The notes beneath the pieces were generated by a model. The model searched no databases. It had not been told where the DNA came from and saw only the letters and a program-made list of their open reading frames with translations. The translations under genes and the position numbers were made by a program. This document shows, piece by piece, positions 38,739 to 47,883 of a stretch of DNA of 64,000 nucleotides. The stretch is taken from assembly GCF_900111745.1 (NCBI RefSeq), contig NZ_FOIJ01000001.1, positions 124,001 through 188,000 on the forward strand. The letters are read 5' to 3'. This stretch comes from Stigmatella erecta (lineage in GTDB: Bacteria; Myxococcota; Myxococcia; Myxococcales; Myxococcaceae). Positions within the stretch are counted from its first letter, which is position 1, and each line of letters begins with the position of its first letter.

Positions 38739-40036
38739 GCGGGGGAACACTGAAGTACCGGGGCGCGCTCTCGGCCCTGGCCCCCGAGGCCCGGCGCCGC
38801 CTGCTTGACCGCACGGGGACGTCGGATTCGCAGGTGGCCCAGAGGACCCGGGAGCTGATTGCCCGGGTGCGCCAGGACGGGGACGCCGCGCTGCGGGAGA
38901 TGGCGCTCCAGTTCGACCGGGTCCAGCTCTCTGCGGTGGAAGTCCCCCGGGCGCGGTGGGAGGAGGCCCTGGCCTCGCTGGAGCCGAAGGTCCGGAGTGC
39001 CCTGGAGCGGGCCGCCCGCAACATCGCCACGGCGCATGCGGCCCAGAAGCCCCAGGCCATCGAGGTGGAGACGGAGCCGGGCATCGTCGTGGGCCGGAGG
39101 CCGGATCCGCTCGGGCGGGTGGGGGTCTACGCGCCGGGAGGCCGGGCCGTGTATCCCAGCAGCGTGCTGATGGGGGTGGTGCCGGCGAAGGTGGCCGGGG
39201 TGGGGGAGATCATCGTCTGTTCGCCCCCCGGGCCGGACGGGTTGCCCGCGGCCGGGGTGCTGGCGGCGGCGCTGCTGGCAGGCGCGGACCGGGTGTTCGC
39301 CCTGGGCGGCGCGGGGGCGGTGGCCGCCATGGCCTACGGGACTCAGAGCGTGCCCCGGGTGGACCGCATCGTGGGGCCCGGCAATGCGTATGTCGCCGCC
39401 GCCAAGCTCCAGGTGGTGGACGCGGTGGCCATCGACGCGCCCGCCGGGCCCAGTGAAATCCTGGTCGTCGCGGATGGCTCGGCGGATCCCGAGGCGATTG
39501 CCCGCGAGATGCTGGCCCAGGCCGAGCACGATCCGGACGCCTGTTGCGTGACGCTGGCAGTGGGGGAGGCTCAGGCCGAGGCGGTGGCCCAGGCCGTCGA
39601 GCGGGCGGCGGCCCGGGCGCGGCGGCAGGAGATTGTCTCCACCTCCTTGAAGGAGCGGGGGGCCGTGCTGAGCGTGGGCTCCCTGGAAGAGGCGTGGCCT
39701 TTCGTGTCCGACTTCGCGCCCGAGCACCTGCTGCTCGCCACCGCGGCCCCCCAGGAGCACCTGGGCCGGGTTCGGCACTGTGGCACCGTCTTCCTCGGCG
39801 AGCGCGCCTCCGTGGCCTTCGGGGACTACATGACGGGGGCCAACCATGTGCTGCCCACCGCGGGGCTGGGGCATGCCTACTCGGGCCTGTCCGTGCTCGA
39901 CTTCTACCGGTGGACCGCCTGGCAACGGGTGGATCGCGAGGCGGCGGCGCGGCTCGCGGAGGATGTGGGGACGCTCGCCGACAGTGAGGGGCTCTTCGCC
40001 CACGCGGAGGCCGCCCGGGCCTGGAGGAACGCGTGA
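38735..40036 (+). CDS. hisD: Histidinol dehydrogenase
   Basis: Zinc enzyme performing the last two oxidations from histidinol to histidine with NAD+. The 433-residue protein has all landmarks: GRVGVYAPGGRAVYPSS, DRIVGPGNAYV, DAPAGPSEILV and, late in the chain, DFAPEHL and GANHVLPT. The His and Glu zinc ligands are in HDPDAC and GEYMTG-type positions (here AEHDPDACC and FGDYMTGANH). ATG 38735 lies four bases inside hisG. Stop TGA 40034-40036 shares its last base with hisC ATG. Confidence 0.97.
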   Translation: MSGGTLKYRGALSALAPEARRRLLDRTGTSDSQVAQRTRELIARVRQDGDAALREMALQFDRVQLSAVEVPRARWEEALASLEPKVRSALERAARNIATAHAAQKPQAIEVETEPGIVVGRRPDPLGRVGVYAPGGRAVYPSSVLMGVVPAKVAGVGEIIVCSPPGPDGLPAAGVLAAALLAGADRVFALGGAGAVAAMAYGTQSVPRVDRIVGPGNAYVAAAKLQVVDAVAIDAPAGPSEILVVADGSADPEAIAREMLAQAEHDPDACCVTLAVGEAQAEAVAQAVERAAARARRQEIVSTSLKERGAVLSVGSLEEAWPFVSDFAPEHLLLATAAPQEHLGRVRHCGTVFLGERASVAFGDYMTGANHVLPTAGLGHAYSGLSVLDFYRWTAWQRVDREAAARLAEDVGTLADSEGLFAHAEAARAWRNA

Positions 40037-41070
40037 TGCGCACCCGTCCGTCCTATCGAGACATCTCGCTCTACTCCCCGCCCACCGTGGCATGCCGGGT
40101 GGACCTGAGCGACAACACCAACCTCTTCGGCGTCCCCCCGGCCGCCGAGCGGGTGCTGCGGGAGGCCGCGCCCTCGCTCATCACCCGCTATCCCGTCAGC
40201 TATGCGCCGGACCTCAAGCACGCCCTCTCGGGCTACACGGGCTTCGAGCCCTCGTGGCTGACCACGGGCTGTGGCTCGGATGACCTCATCGACTGCGCCC
40301 TGCGCGCCTTCCTGGAGCCAGGAGAGCGCATCGCCGTGCCGGACCCGTCCTTCTCGATGATGTCCTACTTCGCCCGGGTGAACGGCCTGGAGTTCTCCCC
40401 GGTCCCGCTGCGGCCGGATTGGGACATCGATGTGGACGCGATGCTCGCCACCGGCGCGCGCCTGCTCTACGTCTGCTCGCCCAACAACCCCACCAGCACG
40501 GTGGCCTCCCGCGCCGCCCTGGAGCGGCTGGTGGACGCGGCGCCCGGCCTCGTCCTCCTGGACGAGGCCTACACGGAGTTCTCCAACGGCAGCCACGTGG
40601 ACCTGGTCCGCTCGCGGCCCAATGTCCTCGTCACGCGGACGCTGTCCAAGGCCTTTGGCCTGGCGGGCATGCGCGTGGGCTATGCCATCGGCCGCCCCGA
40701 ACTGGTGGCCGAGGTGGAGAAGGCCCGTGGCCCCTACAAGCACAACGGCATCTCCGAGCGCATGGCCATCGCCGCCCTCACCGAGGATCTGCCCTGGGTG
40801 AAGGCGCGGGCGGAGGAGGTGCGCACCCTCCGGCAGCGGCTGGTGACGGCGCTGGAGGGCATGGGCCTGAAGCCCCTGCCCACCGAGGCCAACTTCGTCT
40901 TCGTCCCGTTCCCGGGAGCCCCCCAGGTGGCCGCCCGCATGCGGGAGCGCGGTGTGAACATCCGGGCGTTCCAGGGGCTCACCGGCATCGGGGATGCGTT
41001 CCGGATCGGTTGCGGCCCCTGGCCACTGATGGATGCGGCGCTTGAGGCGCTGCGGGAGGCATGGCGATGA
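40036..41070 (+). CDS. hisC: Histidinol-phosphate aminotransferase
   Basis: PLP enzyme transferring the amino group of glutamate to imidazole acetol phosphate. The 344-residue fold type I protein has DNTNLFG near the start, the PLP-binding GCGSDDLID, the Asn in CSPNNPTS, the Asp of LDEAYTEF and the Schiff-base Lys in TRTLSKAFGLAG. Starts at ATG 40036, the A of which is the last base of the hisD stop; GTG 40033 is a possible extra codon. It ends with a four-base overlap on hisH. Confidence 0.96.
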   Translation: MRTRPSYRDISLYSPPTVACRVDLSDNTNLFGVPPAAERVLREAAPSLITRYPVSYAPDLKHALSGYTGFEPSWLTTGCGSDDLIDCALRAFLEPGERIAVPDPSFSMMSYFARVNGLEFSPVPLRPDWDIDVDAMLATGARLLYVCSPNNPTSTVASRAALERLVDAAPGLVLLDEAYTEFSNGSHVDLVRSRPNVLVTRTLSKAFGLAGMRVGYAIGRPELVAEVEKARGPYKHNGISERMAIAALTEDLPWVKARAEEVRTLRQRLVTALEGMGLKPLPTEANFVFVPFPGAPQVAARMRERGVNIRAFQGLTGIGDAFRIGCGPWPLMDAALEALREAWR

Positions 41071-41660
41071 GAGTCACCCTGTTCGACTACGGCGCGGGGA
41101 ACATCCACTCCCTCGCCAAGGCCCTGGCCACGGCCCCGGGCGCGGAGGTGCGTGTGGAGACGGATCCCCTGAAGGCGCTGGAGACGGAGGTGCTCGTCCT
41201 TCCGGGCGTGGGGGCCTTCGGCTCCGCGGCGGCGCGGCTCGCGCCGGGCCGGGAGCCGATGCGCCAGGCGCTGGAGCAGGGCCTGCCGTGTCTGGGCATC
41301 TGCCTGGGCATGCAGCTGCTCTTCGAGGGCAGTGACGAGGGCGAGGGCCAGGGGCTCGGCCTCTTCCGGGGCCGGGTGACGCGGCTGCGCGCCCAGCAGG
41401 TGCCCCACATCGGCTGGAACACCGTGGAGGAGGATGCTGCGGTGAAGGGGACGAAGCTGGACTCGGTCTATTACGCGCACAGCTTCGCCTGCCGGGCCGG
41501 GGAGTCCGGCGTGGTGTCCGGCTGGACGACGCACGAGGAGGACCGCTTCCCGGCCTCGGTGCGGCGGGGAAAGGTGCTCGGGGTGCAGTTCCATCCCGAG
41601 AAGAGCTCGTCGGCCGGGGTGGGATTCCTGCAGGCTTTTCTGAAGGACGTGACGTCATGA
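41067..41660 (+). CDS. hisH: Imidazole glycerol phosphate synthase, glutaminase subunit
   Basis: Class I amidotransferase subunit releasing ammonia from glutamine for HisF. The 197-residue protein has the nucleophile Cys in CLGICLGMQLL and the His-Glu pair in VQFHPEKS, plus the HisH-specific LFDYGAGNIHSLAKAL at the start. ATG 41067 overlaps the hisC stop (ATGA); ATG 41061 two codons earlier is also in frame. Overlaps hisA by four bases. Confidence 0.96.
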   Translation: MRVTLFDYGAGNIHSLAKALATAPGAEVRVETDPLKALETEVLVLPGVGAFGSAAARLAPGREPMRQALEQGLPCLGICLGMQLLFEGSDEGEGQGLGLFRGRVTRLRAQQVPHIGWNTVEEDAAVKGTKLDSVYYAHSFACRAGESGVVSGWTTHEEDRFPASVRRGKVLGVQFHPEKSSSAGVGFLQAFLKDVTS

Positions 41661-42370
41661 TCGCCATTCCCGCCATTGATTTGAGAGAGGGCGCCTGCGT
41701 GCAGCTCGTGGGCGGCTCGTACGACGCCGAGCGCGTGCGGGTGAATGATCCGCTCGATGCGCTGAAGAAGTGGCGCGGCCTCGGCTTCCGGACGTTCCAC
41801 GTGGTGGACCTGGACGCCGCGCTGGGCAAGGGCTCCAACCTGGAGGTCATCGCCCGGCTGCTCTCCCACGAGCCGGGGCTCACCTTCACGGTGGGCGGCG
41901 GCGTGCGGGAGGCCGAGAGGGTGGAGGCGGTGCTCGCCTCCGGCGCCGCGTTCGCCGTGGTGGGCACGCGGGCCATCGAGGACACCGCGTGGCTGGCGGA
42001 GGTGGCGGGGCGCTTCCCGGGCCGGTTGGTGGTGGCCGCGGACGTGAAGGGCCGCGAGGTGGTGACGCGCGGCTGGACGGCGGGCAGTGCGCGGGACGTG
42101 AAGGACGTGCTCGCGGCGCTGGACCCGCTGCCCCTGGGCGGCCTGCTGGTGACGGCGGTTCACAAGGAGGGGCAGATGGGCGGGGTGGATCTGCCGCTGA
42201 TGCAGGAGGTGGTCCAGGGCAGCCGCCACCGGGTGTATGCCTCGGGAGGCGTGACGACGCGGGAGGATCTCCGGGCCCTGGCGGCCGCGGGGGCTTACGG
42301 GGCCGTCATTGGCATGGCCCTCTACACGGGGAAGCTCGACGCGGCCTCGGTCGCACGGGAGTTCGCATGA
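41657..42370 (+). CDS. hisA: ProFAR isomerase (HisA)
   Basis: Amadori isomerase acting on ProFAR to give PRFAR. The 237-residue (beta-alpha)8 barrel begins [15 protein letters not shown], containing the catalytic Asp8, and carries the second half-barrel phosphate site in [12 protein letters not shown]. The internal duplicate of the half barrel is visible as VGGGVRE and ASGGVTT. ATGA overlaps with hisH and hisB. HisA and HisF here are separate proteins, as usual. Confidence 0.96.
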   Translation: MIAIPAIDLREGACVQLVGGSYDAERVRVNDPLDALKKWRGLGFRTFHVVDLDAALGKGSNLEVIARLLSHEPGLTFTVGGGVREAERVEAVLASGAAFAVVGTRAIEDTAWLAEVAGRFPGRLVVAADVKGREVVTRGWTAGSARDVKDVLAALDPLPLGGLLVTAVHKEGQMGGVDLPLMQEVVQGSRHRVYASGGVTTREDLRALAAAGAYGAVIGMALYTGKLDAASVAREFA

Positions 42371-42903
42371 CGATCGTGACTCGGGAGACGAAGGAGACGC
42401 AGATCCGCATCGAGCTGGCGCGGGGCAAGGGCGTGGCCCAGGTGGACACGGGCCTGAAGTTCTTCGACCACATGCTGGGGACCTTCGCGCGCTACGCCGG
42501 GCTGGACCTGACGCTCCACGCGCGGGGGGATTTGCGCCACCACATCATGGAGGACGTGGCCATCACCCTGGGCACGGCGGTGTACCAGGTCATCCCGCCC
42601 ACGGCCGCGCGCTATGGCGAGCGCACGCTGCCCATGGACGACGCGCTGGTGCAGGCGGTCATCGACACCTGCGGGCGCTTCTATTACCGCGGGCCACTGC
42701 GCAACCGGCTGTACGAGCACTGGATGCGCTCGTTCTGCGAGCACGCGAAGGTGACGCTCCACCTGCGCATCCTCCGGGGCAAGGACAGCCACCACCTCAC
42801 CGAGGCGGCCTTCAAGGCGCTGGGCCTGGCGCTCCGCGATGCCATGGTGGACTCGGGCACCGTCTTCAGCACCAAGGGCACCGTCGCCCTGGAGGTGAAG
42901 TGA
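42367..42903 (+). CDS. hisB: Imidazoleglycerol-phosphate dehydratase
   Basis: Manganese enzyme converting IGP to imidazole acetol phosphate. Monofunctional, 178 residues, a little shorter than the common 190-200, with no histidinol-phosphatase domain, so that activity must be encoded elsewhere. The two metal-binding repeats are HHIMED and [14 protein letters not shown]-type motif appears as [11 protein letters not shown] 42367 overlaps the hisA stop. Its position between hisA and hisF is unlike the common G-D-C-B-H-A-F-I order. Confidence 0.95.
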   Translation: MTIVTRETKETQIRIELARGKGVAQVDTGLKFFDHMLGTFARYAGLDLTLHARGDLRHHIMEDVAITLGTAVYQVIPPTAARYGERTLPMDDALVQAVIDTCGRFYYRGPLRNRLYEHWMRSFCEHAKVTLHLRILRGKDSHHLTEAAFKALGLALRDAMVDSGTVFSTKGTVALEVK

Positions 42904-43664
42904 TGCTGGCGCGGCGGCTGATCGTCTGCCTGGACATGAAGGGCGGCCGGGTGGTGAAGGGCGTCCAGTTCGAGGGGCTGCGGGACGTGGGAGACCCGGT
43001 GTCGCTGGCCATGCGCTACGAGGCGGAAGGGGCCGACGAGGTGACGTTCCTCGACATCTCCGCCAGCGCCGAGGAGCGCGAGACGCTGTGGGACGTCGTC
43101 CAGCGCACCTCCGAGCGGCTCTTCATTCCCCTGACCGTGGGCGGCGGCGTGCGCACGGCGGACGACGTGGGCCGGGCGCTCCGGGCGGGGGCGGACAAGG
43201 TGAGCATCAACTCGGCGGCGGTGGCGAACCCGGAGCTGCTCACGGCGTGCGCGGAGCGCTTCGGCGCCCAGTGCGTGGTGGCCAGCATCGATGCGCGGCG
43301 CGAGGAGGGCCGGTGGCGCGTCTACACCCGGGGGGGCCGGACGCCCACGGGCCTGGACGCGGTGGAGTGGGCCCGCGAGTGCGTGAGGAGGGGCGCGGGC
43401 GAGGTGCTGCTCACGAGCATCGACCGGGATGGGGCCCGCACGGGGTACGACCTGGAGCTGACGCGGGCCGTGGCCGAGGCGGTGGCCGTGCCCGTCATCG
43501 CCTCCGGGGGGGCGGGGAATGCCCAGCACGTGCGCGAGGCGCTCACGGACGGCAAGGCGGACGCGGCGCTGGTGGCGGGCATCCTCCACGATGGCCTCAC
43601 CACCGTGGGCGCCCTCAAGACACTGCTTCAGGACAGCGGCCTCCGGGTCAGGAGCCAGGCGTGA
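42903..43664 (+). CDS. hisF: Imidazole glycerol phosphate synthase, cyclase subunit
   Basis: Cyclase that turns PRFAR plus ammonia (channelled from HisH) into IGP and AICAR. The 253-residue barrel starts with [18 protein letters not shown], holding the first catalytic Asp, and has the second in [21 protein letters not shown] and ASGGAGN bind phosphate. Starts ATG 42903, sharing its A with the hisB stop. Confidence 0.97.
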   Translation: MLARRLIVCLDMKGGRVVKGVQFEGLRDVGDPVSLAMRYEAEGADEVTFLDISASAEERETLWDVVQRTSERLFIPLTVGGGVRTADDVGRALRAGADKVSINSAAVANPELLTACAERFGAQCVVASIDARREEGRWRVYTRGGRTPTGLDAVEWARECVRRGAGEVLLTSIDRDGARTGYDLELTRAVAEAVAVPVIASGGAGNAQHVREALTDGKADAALVAGILHDGLTTVGALKTLLQDSGLRVRSQA

Positions 43665-44287
43665 TGTTGGATCTCTCCCAGCTGGATTTCACCAAGGGCA
43701 ATGGGCTCGTCACCGTGGTGACGCAGGATGCGCGCAGCGGCGATGTGCTGATGGTGGCGCACGCGGACCGCGAAGCGCTGGAGCGGACGCTGGCCACGGG
43801 CGAGATGCACTACCGCTCGCGCACGCGGGGCCTGTGGCACAAGGGCGCCACGAGCGGCAACGTGCAGCGGGTCGTCTCCCTGTCGGCCGACTGTGATGGG
43901 GATGCGGTGCTGGCGCGGGTGGAGAAGGCGGGCCCCGCGTGCCATACGGGCGAGGAGACCTGCTTTGGCCCGGGCAAGCTGGATGCGCTGGTGGCCCTGG
44001 ATGCGACCATCTCCGAGCGCGCCGCCCAGGCCCCCCCTGCCGGGGAGAAGCCCAGCTACACGCGAAAACTGCTGGACGACCGCAACCTCCGGCTGAAGAA
44101 GATTGGCGAGGAGGGCGCGGAGCTGGTGACGGCCTGCGCGGACGGGGACCGGGGCCGGGCCGTGGAGGAGGCCGCCGACGTGCTCTACCACCTGCTGGTG
44201 GCGGTGCGGCCCCTGGGCATCCAGCTGGAGGACGTGAAGCAAGTCCTGGCCCAGCGGGCTGGGAAGCCTGCCCCGCGGCCGGGGTAG
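43664..44287 (+). CDS. hisIE: Bifunctional PR-AMP cyclohydrolase / PR-ATP pyrophosphohydrolase
   Basis: Catalyses steps two and three of the pathway. The 207-residue fusion has an N-terminal HisI domain (1-105) with MHYRSRTRGLWHKGATSGN and the zinc cysteines in DCDGDAV and HTGEETCF, then a HisE domain (about 118-205) with KKIGEEGAEL and the acidic EEAADVLYHLLV. The HisI-HisE junction carries a short Ala/Pro linker. Last gene of the operon, followed by the hairpin cluster at 44304-44442. Confidence 0.96.
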   Translation: MLDLSQLDFTKGNGLVTVVTQDARSGDVLMVAHADREALERTLATGEMHYRSRTRGLWHKGATSGNVQRVVSLSADCDGDAVLARVEKAGPACHTGEETCFGPGKLDALVALDATISERAAQAPPAGEKPSYTRKLLDDRNLRLKKIGEEGAELVTACADGDRGRAVEEAADVLYHLLVAVRPLGIQLEDVKQVLAQRAGKPAPRPG

Positions 44288-44303
44288 GGCGGAGGGATGA
44301 CCT

Positions 44304-44442
44304 GACAGGTTGACTCCAGGGTCAAGAGCCTGTCTGCTAGCGGTATCTGAGCTTGCTCAGGGGCGTGAAGGGACAGTTCCCTTCGATGTCCCCGGCCGCG
44401 TCACCGGAGCGTGGGGACCTTGGAGCGCCCGCTCCGGTGGCG
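44304..44442. terminator. Cluster of four hairpins between convergent his and SMR genes
   Basis: Inverted repeats at 44304-44334 (GACAGGTTGAC with a three-base bulge), 44347-44360 (CTGAGC/GCTCAG), 44367-44384 (GAAGGGA/TCCCTTC) and 44399-44442 (13 base pairs with one G-U pair). No T-run follows any of them, but sitting between two converging genes they likely end transcription from both sides. Confidence 0.5.
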
Positions 44443-44470
44443 TGAGCCGGTTGGCCCGCCCCGGCAGGGC

Positions 44471-44803
44471 TCAGTGGCCCGCGCTCTTCGAGAAGAGGTT
44501 GATGACCAGGCAGCCGCCGAGAATCATCGCGATGCCGGCGATGGCCGCGGGGTCCAGCTTCTGCTGGTAGAGCACGTAGCCCGCGATGGCCACCAGCACG
44601 ATGCCCACGCCGCTCCAGAGCGCGTAGGCGATGCCGATGGGAATCGAGCGCAGGGACAGGGACAGGCAGTAGAAGGCGGTGGCATAGCCCACGGCGACCA
44701 GAAGGCTCGGCCCCAGGCGGGTGAACTCGGCGCTTGCCTTGAGCGAGGAGGTGGCGATCACCTCCGCCAGGATGGCCACCGCGAGGAAGGCATAGGCTTT
44801 CAC
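44471..44803 (-). CDS. SMR-family multidrug efflux transporter (EmrE/SugE-like)
   Basis: A 110-residue four-helix membrane protein, exactly the family length. The essential membrane-embedded Glu14 is present (AILAEVIATSSLKAS), and the loop LSLRSIPIGIAYALWSGVG contains the conserved Trp. SMR proteins work as antiparallel dimers exchanging protons for cationic drugs or guanidinium. GTG 44803 is the start, with CAGGAGA seven bases upstream. It is transcribed toward the his operon and divergently from the basic protein gene. Confidence 0.92.
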   Translation of the reverse strand: MKAYAFLAVAILAEVIATSSLKASAEFTRLGPSLLVAVGYATAFYCLSLSLRSIPIGIAYALWSGVGIVLVAIAGYVLYQQKLDPAAIAGIAMILGGCLVINLFSKSAGH

Positions 44804-44927
44804 GTATCGTCTCCTGATGAGCCAACGGATGGGCCGCGGCGTTCTGTGGCGGGCACATGGCTCCCGGGGTGGCTGTTCAACCCTCGGCCCGCATGCATAG
44901 CTGGCTGGAGTCACAAAGGGGGGAACC

Positions 44928-45185
44928 ATGGCCACGAAGAAGCGAGCGAAGGTGAAGCAGGCGTCCACGTCCAAGGCGCGGCGCCCGGCGAAGTCCGCGA
45001 AGAAGAAGACGGCCGCGCGCAAGCCACGCCAGCAGGGGGATGTGAAGCGCAAGGTCTCGGCCGCGCGCGTCGCCAAGAAGAAGACCGCGCGCCGCCCGGC
45101 CCGGCGCACCCCGTCGAAGCCGAAGCGCGCCTCCACCCGCCCGGAGTCCCAGGCCGGTGAGGCGCCGCGCGGCGAGACGCGCTAG
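44928..45185 (+). CDS. Small Lys/Arg/Ala-rich basic protein, histone-like
   Basis: An 85-residue protein of very low complexity: repeated Lys-Lys, Ala-Ala-Arg-Lys and Arg-Arg-Pro-Ala blocks, with few hydrophobic residues and an acidic tail. The composition suggests nucleic-acid binding like eukaryotic H1 tails or bacterial histone-like C-termini. No structured domain is visible. GGGGGGAA lies before the ATG. The codon usage is normal for the window. It could alternatively be a non-specific RNA-binding protein. Confidence 0.6.
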   Translation: MATKKRAKVKQASTSKARRPAKSAKKKTAARKPRQQGDVKRKVSAARVAKKKTARRPARRTPSKPKRASTRPESQAGEAPRGETR

Positions 45186-45237
45186 GCGGCGAAGGGCCCG
45201 CGCCCGGAGGCGGGGCCCCCGCTGCGCCCCGGGGGCC

Positions 45238-46416
45238 TTACAGCTTGGAGGTCCACGGGATGGGAGGGGCCTCCCCGCGAAGCTGCTCCCGCGAGGAGGG
45301 CGGGGAGGGCAGGCGCCTGGGGAGCCCGGCGCTCCAGTGGAACAGGGGATGGCCCTTGAAGCACTGGAAGAGGATCCACGGGCCCACGCACCCGGCCACG
45401 AAGCCCAGCCCCAGGTGCACCGCGAGCAGCGTCTCCGGATGCCAGCGCTGCAGCGCGATGCGCATCCCCGACACGAAGTACAGGTGGAACAGGTAGATGA
45501 TCATGCTGATGGAGCCGGCGAAGACGAACCGGTTCCACACGTCCTGCCAGATCGCCGCGCCCAGGCGGGCCCGGTTGCGCAGGAAGATGGCGAGCGAGAA
45601 CAGCATGCAGAAGCCCAGCGGTCCGTTGATGACGTAGGCGAAGTCATAGTGCGCGCGGGGCAGGGCCGCGTAGACAAGCACGATGACCGCGAACAGCCCC
45701 ACGGGCAGCAACGCCTGGTGCGTGCCCCGCAGCCGGGAGAGGGCGTGGCGCGCCGGCAGCAGCCACGGGTGGAGCATCAGCCCCAGCGCGAAGAAGCGGT
45801 TCCAGTAGAGGATGAGCGCCAGGTAGTCCCCCAGCCCCTGGCGGAGGTGGGGCCGGACGAGGAGCGCCGCGGCGTACAGCAGCAGCGCCAGGACGAAGTA
45901 GGTGGGCCCGCCCCAGCGGCCCAGCTTCGGGAAGGCGAACCGCTGGAACAGCCACGTCAGCAGGGTGCAGCCGACCAGCGCGTGCACGAACCAGAAGATG
46001 GCGTACGGCGGAAACCACGTGTGCGGCACGTTGCCCAGCAGCCGGAGCCAGCCCTCCGTCCCGTGGGGAATGCCCCGGGAGAACTCCTGCATCACGTACA
46101 GCACGGGCGCCCACACCAGCATCGGGACGATGAGCTTGTTCAGCTTCTTGCGCAGGAAGTGCGGGAACGACGCGTCCGCCCGCCCGAAGGCGGCCACCGC
46201 CACCCCCGAGCAGATCAACATCACCGCCATGTTGAAGCTGTGGATGAGCTCCACCGCGATCCGCAGGTCCATCCGGGTCGCCGGGAAGAGCTTCCTCACC
46301 CCATGGCTGGCATCCACGCCCAGCACATGCACGAACACCACGAGCAAGATGCCGACACCCCGCATGCAGAACAGATCATTCGAGAGCGTCTGCGGATCTT
46401 CCCGTCGGTCGCGCAT
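45238..46416 (-). CDS. Acyltransferase family membrane protein (OafA-type)
   Basis: A 392-residue integral membrane acyltransferase (acyltransferase-3 type), which O-acetylates or acylates sugars and glycans on the cell surface. It opens FCMRGVGILLVVFVHVLG, the family's first helix and the conserved catalytic-type His, and has about ten helices, ending in the motif GSISMIIYLFHLYFV typical of the last helices. ATG 46416 has AAAGGAC upstream. Upstream in-frame sequence to 46812 is not membrane-like and is probably non-coding. Confidence 0.87.
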   Translation of the reverse strand: MRDRREDPQTLSNDLFCMRGVGILLVVFVHVLGVDASHGVRKLFPATRMDLRIAVELIHSFNMAVMLICSGVAVAAFGRADASFPHFLRKKLNKLIVPMLVWAPVLYVMQEFSRGIPHGTEGWLRLLGNVPHTWFPPYAIFWFVHALVGCTLLTWLFQRFAFPKLGRWGGPTYFVLALLLYAAALLVRPHLRQGLGDYLALILYWNRFFALGLMLHPWLLPARHALSRLRGTHQALLPVGLFAVIVLVYAALPRAHYDFAYVINGPLGFCMLFSLAIFLRNRARLGAAIWQDVWNRFVFAGSISMIIYLFHLYFVSGMRIALQRWHPETLLAVHLGLGFVAGCVGPWILFQCFKGHPLFHWSAGLPRRLPSPPSSREQLRGEAPPIPWTSKL

Positions 46417-46950
46417 GCCGTCCTTTCGTGAGACTTTATTATTGCGAAATACCCGAAAAATGAGAAGGGGCCCACCACGCGAATCCCGCCCGTCCCCAGC
46501 ACTTACAGTGTCGGCCATGAATGATCCACGATCGAGGGGTGCGCGGACGCGCGACAGGCCTCGTCCGGGCCCCCTGTTTCTAACCACCCGGCCGAACCGC
46601 TCCCCATCGCCCCGGAGCGCACGCACAGTGTCGCAGGTGTGAATTCCCGCCCTTTCGAACTGATCCTGCCCCCGGGAGGCGCATGGGGCGCCCGGCGCCG
46701 GGAAAGGGGAAGTGCCGCCGGCATGGGCATGAGAGGTCATCCCGGCGGCACTCCGTCGACGGCGGAGGTTCCAGTTCCACCGGCCGCGCCAACAGGAAGG
46801 GGAGGGATTCATTCCCGGGGCAGGGCGCTGCCTTCGGAGGTTCCGGGACAGGACGGTGTCCTCTGACCTGGGTCTGAGTTGAAGCAGCCCGGGAGGGTGA
46901 GGACTTTGCGGTCACTCTCGGAGCCGTCGAGAGGGGGGAGCGACGCACGC
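46417..46950. other. 534-base gap with strong inverted repeats
   Basis: No convincing gene. The middle contains a perfect 12-base palindrome CCCGGCGCCGGG (46691-46702) and an 11-base inverted repeat AGTGCCGCCGG with its complement (46711-46721 and 46742-46752) around a 20-base loop. A 64-codon frame at 46683-46877 and a 75-codon frame at 46639-46866 run over these and look like chance GC-rich frames. The HD gene at 46951 and the acyltransferase at 46416 diverge from here, so both promoters should lie within. Confidence 0.5.
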
Positions 46951-47883
46951 ATGAGCCTTGCCGCGATGAACACCCCGGTGGCCCCGGCCCGCCTGGCCGG
47001 ATTGCGCCCGCTGCTGAGCGAGCTGCTGGACCTCAAGCGGGTGCGCACACCGGACCATCCGGAGGGGCTGTCGGCCCACGGCTTCCGCCGGGCCTGGGCC
47101 GCGCTCGCCGCGGGGGTAGACCCGGGCCGGGTGGCGCTGCGGGAGACGGCGCTGGCCCTGGCCGCGGTGAGGCTCGGGGGCATGGACCTGGAGGTGCTCC
47201 AGCGTGTGGGGATGTCCTCCGAGGAGGCCACGAGCCTGCTGCGCCGGGGCGTGGAGGCGGCGTCCGGGAGCGTGGAGCCGCGCCTGCGGGAGCGGCTGAT
47301 CGCCGCGGTGGCGGAGCCGCCCGGCACGGAGCGGACCGCGCCCCCGGTGTTCGTGGAGAAGCTGGTGCGCCAGCCCCGCGCGGGCGCCACCAGCCCCCAC
47401 GGCCCCCGCATCCTCATGGAGCCGCTGGAGAGCCACGCCGACCACTGCTACGCGGTGGCCCTCTCGGCGGTCCTGGTGTCGCCCCTGATGGAGGCGGAGC
47501 CGGCGATGCCGTTCCTGGCCGGGATGAGCCACCACCTGTACAACGCGGACCTGCCGGACGCGGGCTTCGCCGGAGAGGTGCTGCTCGGGGAGCATCTGGG
47601 GCCCCTCATGAAGCGTCTCACCGAGCGGACCCTGGAGAGCCTCGAGGCCGGCGTCGCGGCCCGGGTGAGGACGGCGCACGGCCTGCTGTCCCACTCCAGC
47701 ACACCGGAGGCCCGGGCCTTCCATGCCGGGGATGCCTTGGACCGGGTGCTGGAGATGGACTACCACGCCCGGGTCGCGGGCTTCACCCTGGGGCAGGCGC
47801 TGGAGGACCTGGAGCTGGTCCACGAGGGGCCGCATCAGGCCTTCGAGCAGTCGGTGGTGAAGGCCGCCGGAGTGTGGCCGTGA
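46951..47883 (+). CDS. HD-domain protein (putative phosphohydrolase)
   Basis: A 310-residue helical protein. The C-terminal half has an HD-like metal site: ESHADHCYAVAL (His162, His165), then MSHHLYNADLPD (His194, His195, Asp200) and FHAGDALDRVLEMDYH, resembling HD nucleotidases with the second motif changed to HH. Substrate unknown. The N-terminal 130 residues are helical, without a recognised domain. ATG 46951 is preferred. Its stop overlaps the GTG of the methyltransferase gene (GTGA), so the two are coupled. Confidence 0.7.
   Translation: MSLAAMNTPVAPARLAGLRPLLSELLDLKRVRTPDHPEGLSAHGFRRAWAALAAGVDPGRVALRETALALAAVRLGGMDLEVLQRVGMSSEEATSLLRRGVEAASGSVEPRLRERLIAAVAEPPGTERTAPPVFVEKLVRQPRAGATSPHGPRILMEPLESHADHCYAVALSAVLVSPLMEAEPAMPFLAGMSHHLYNADLPDAGFAGEVLLGEHLGPLMKRLTERTLESLEAGVAARVRTAHGLLSHSSTPEARAFHAGDALDRVLEMDYHARVAGFTLGQALEDLELVHEGPHQAFEQSVVKAAGVWP

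Noticed and set aside
46639-46866. Possible RiPP precursor peptides near the YcaO cluster
   Set aside because: The 64- and 75-codon frames lack a leader/core pattern and have weak start signals; kept only as a check in the findings.
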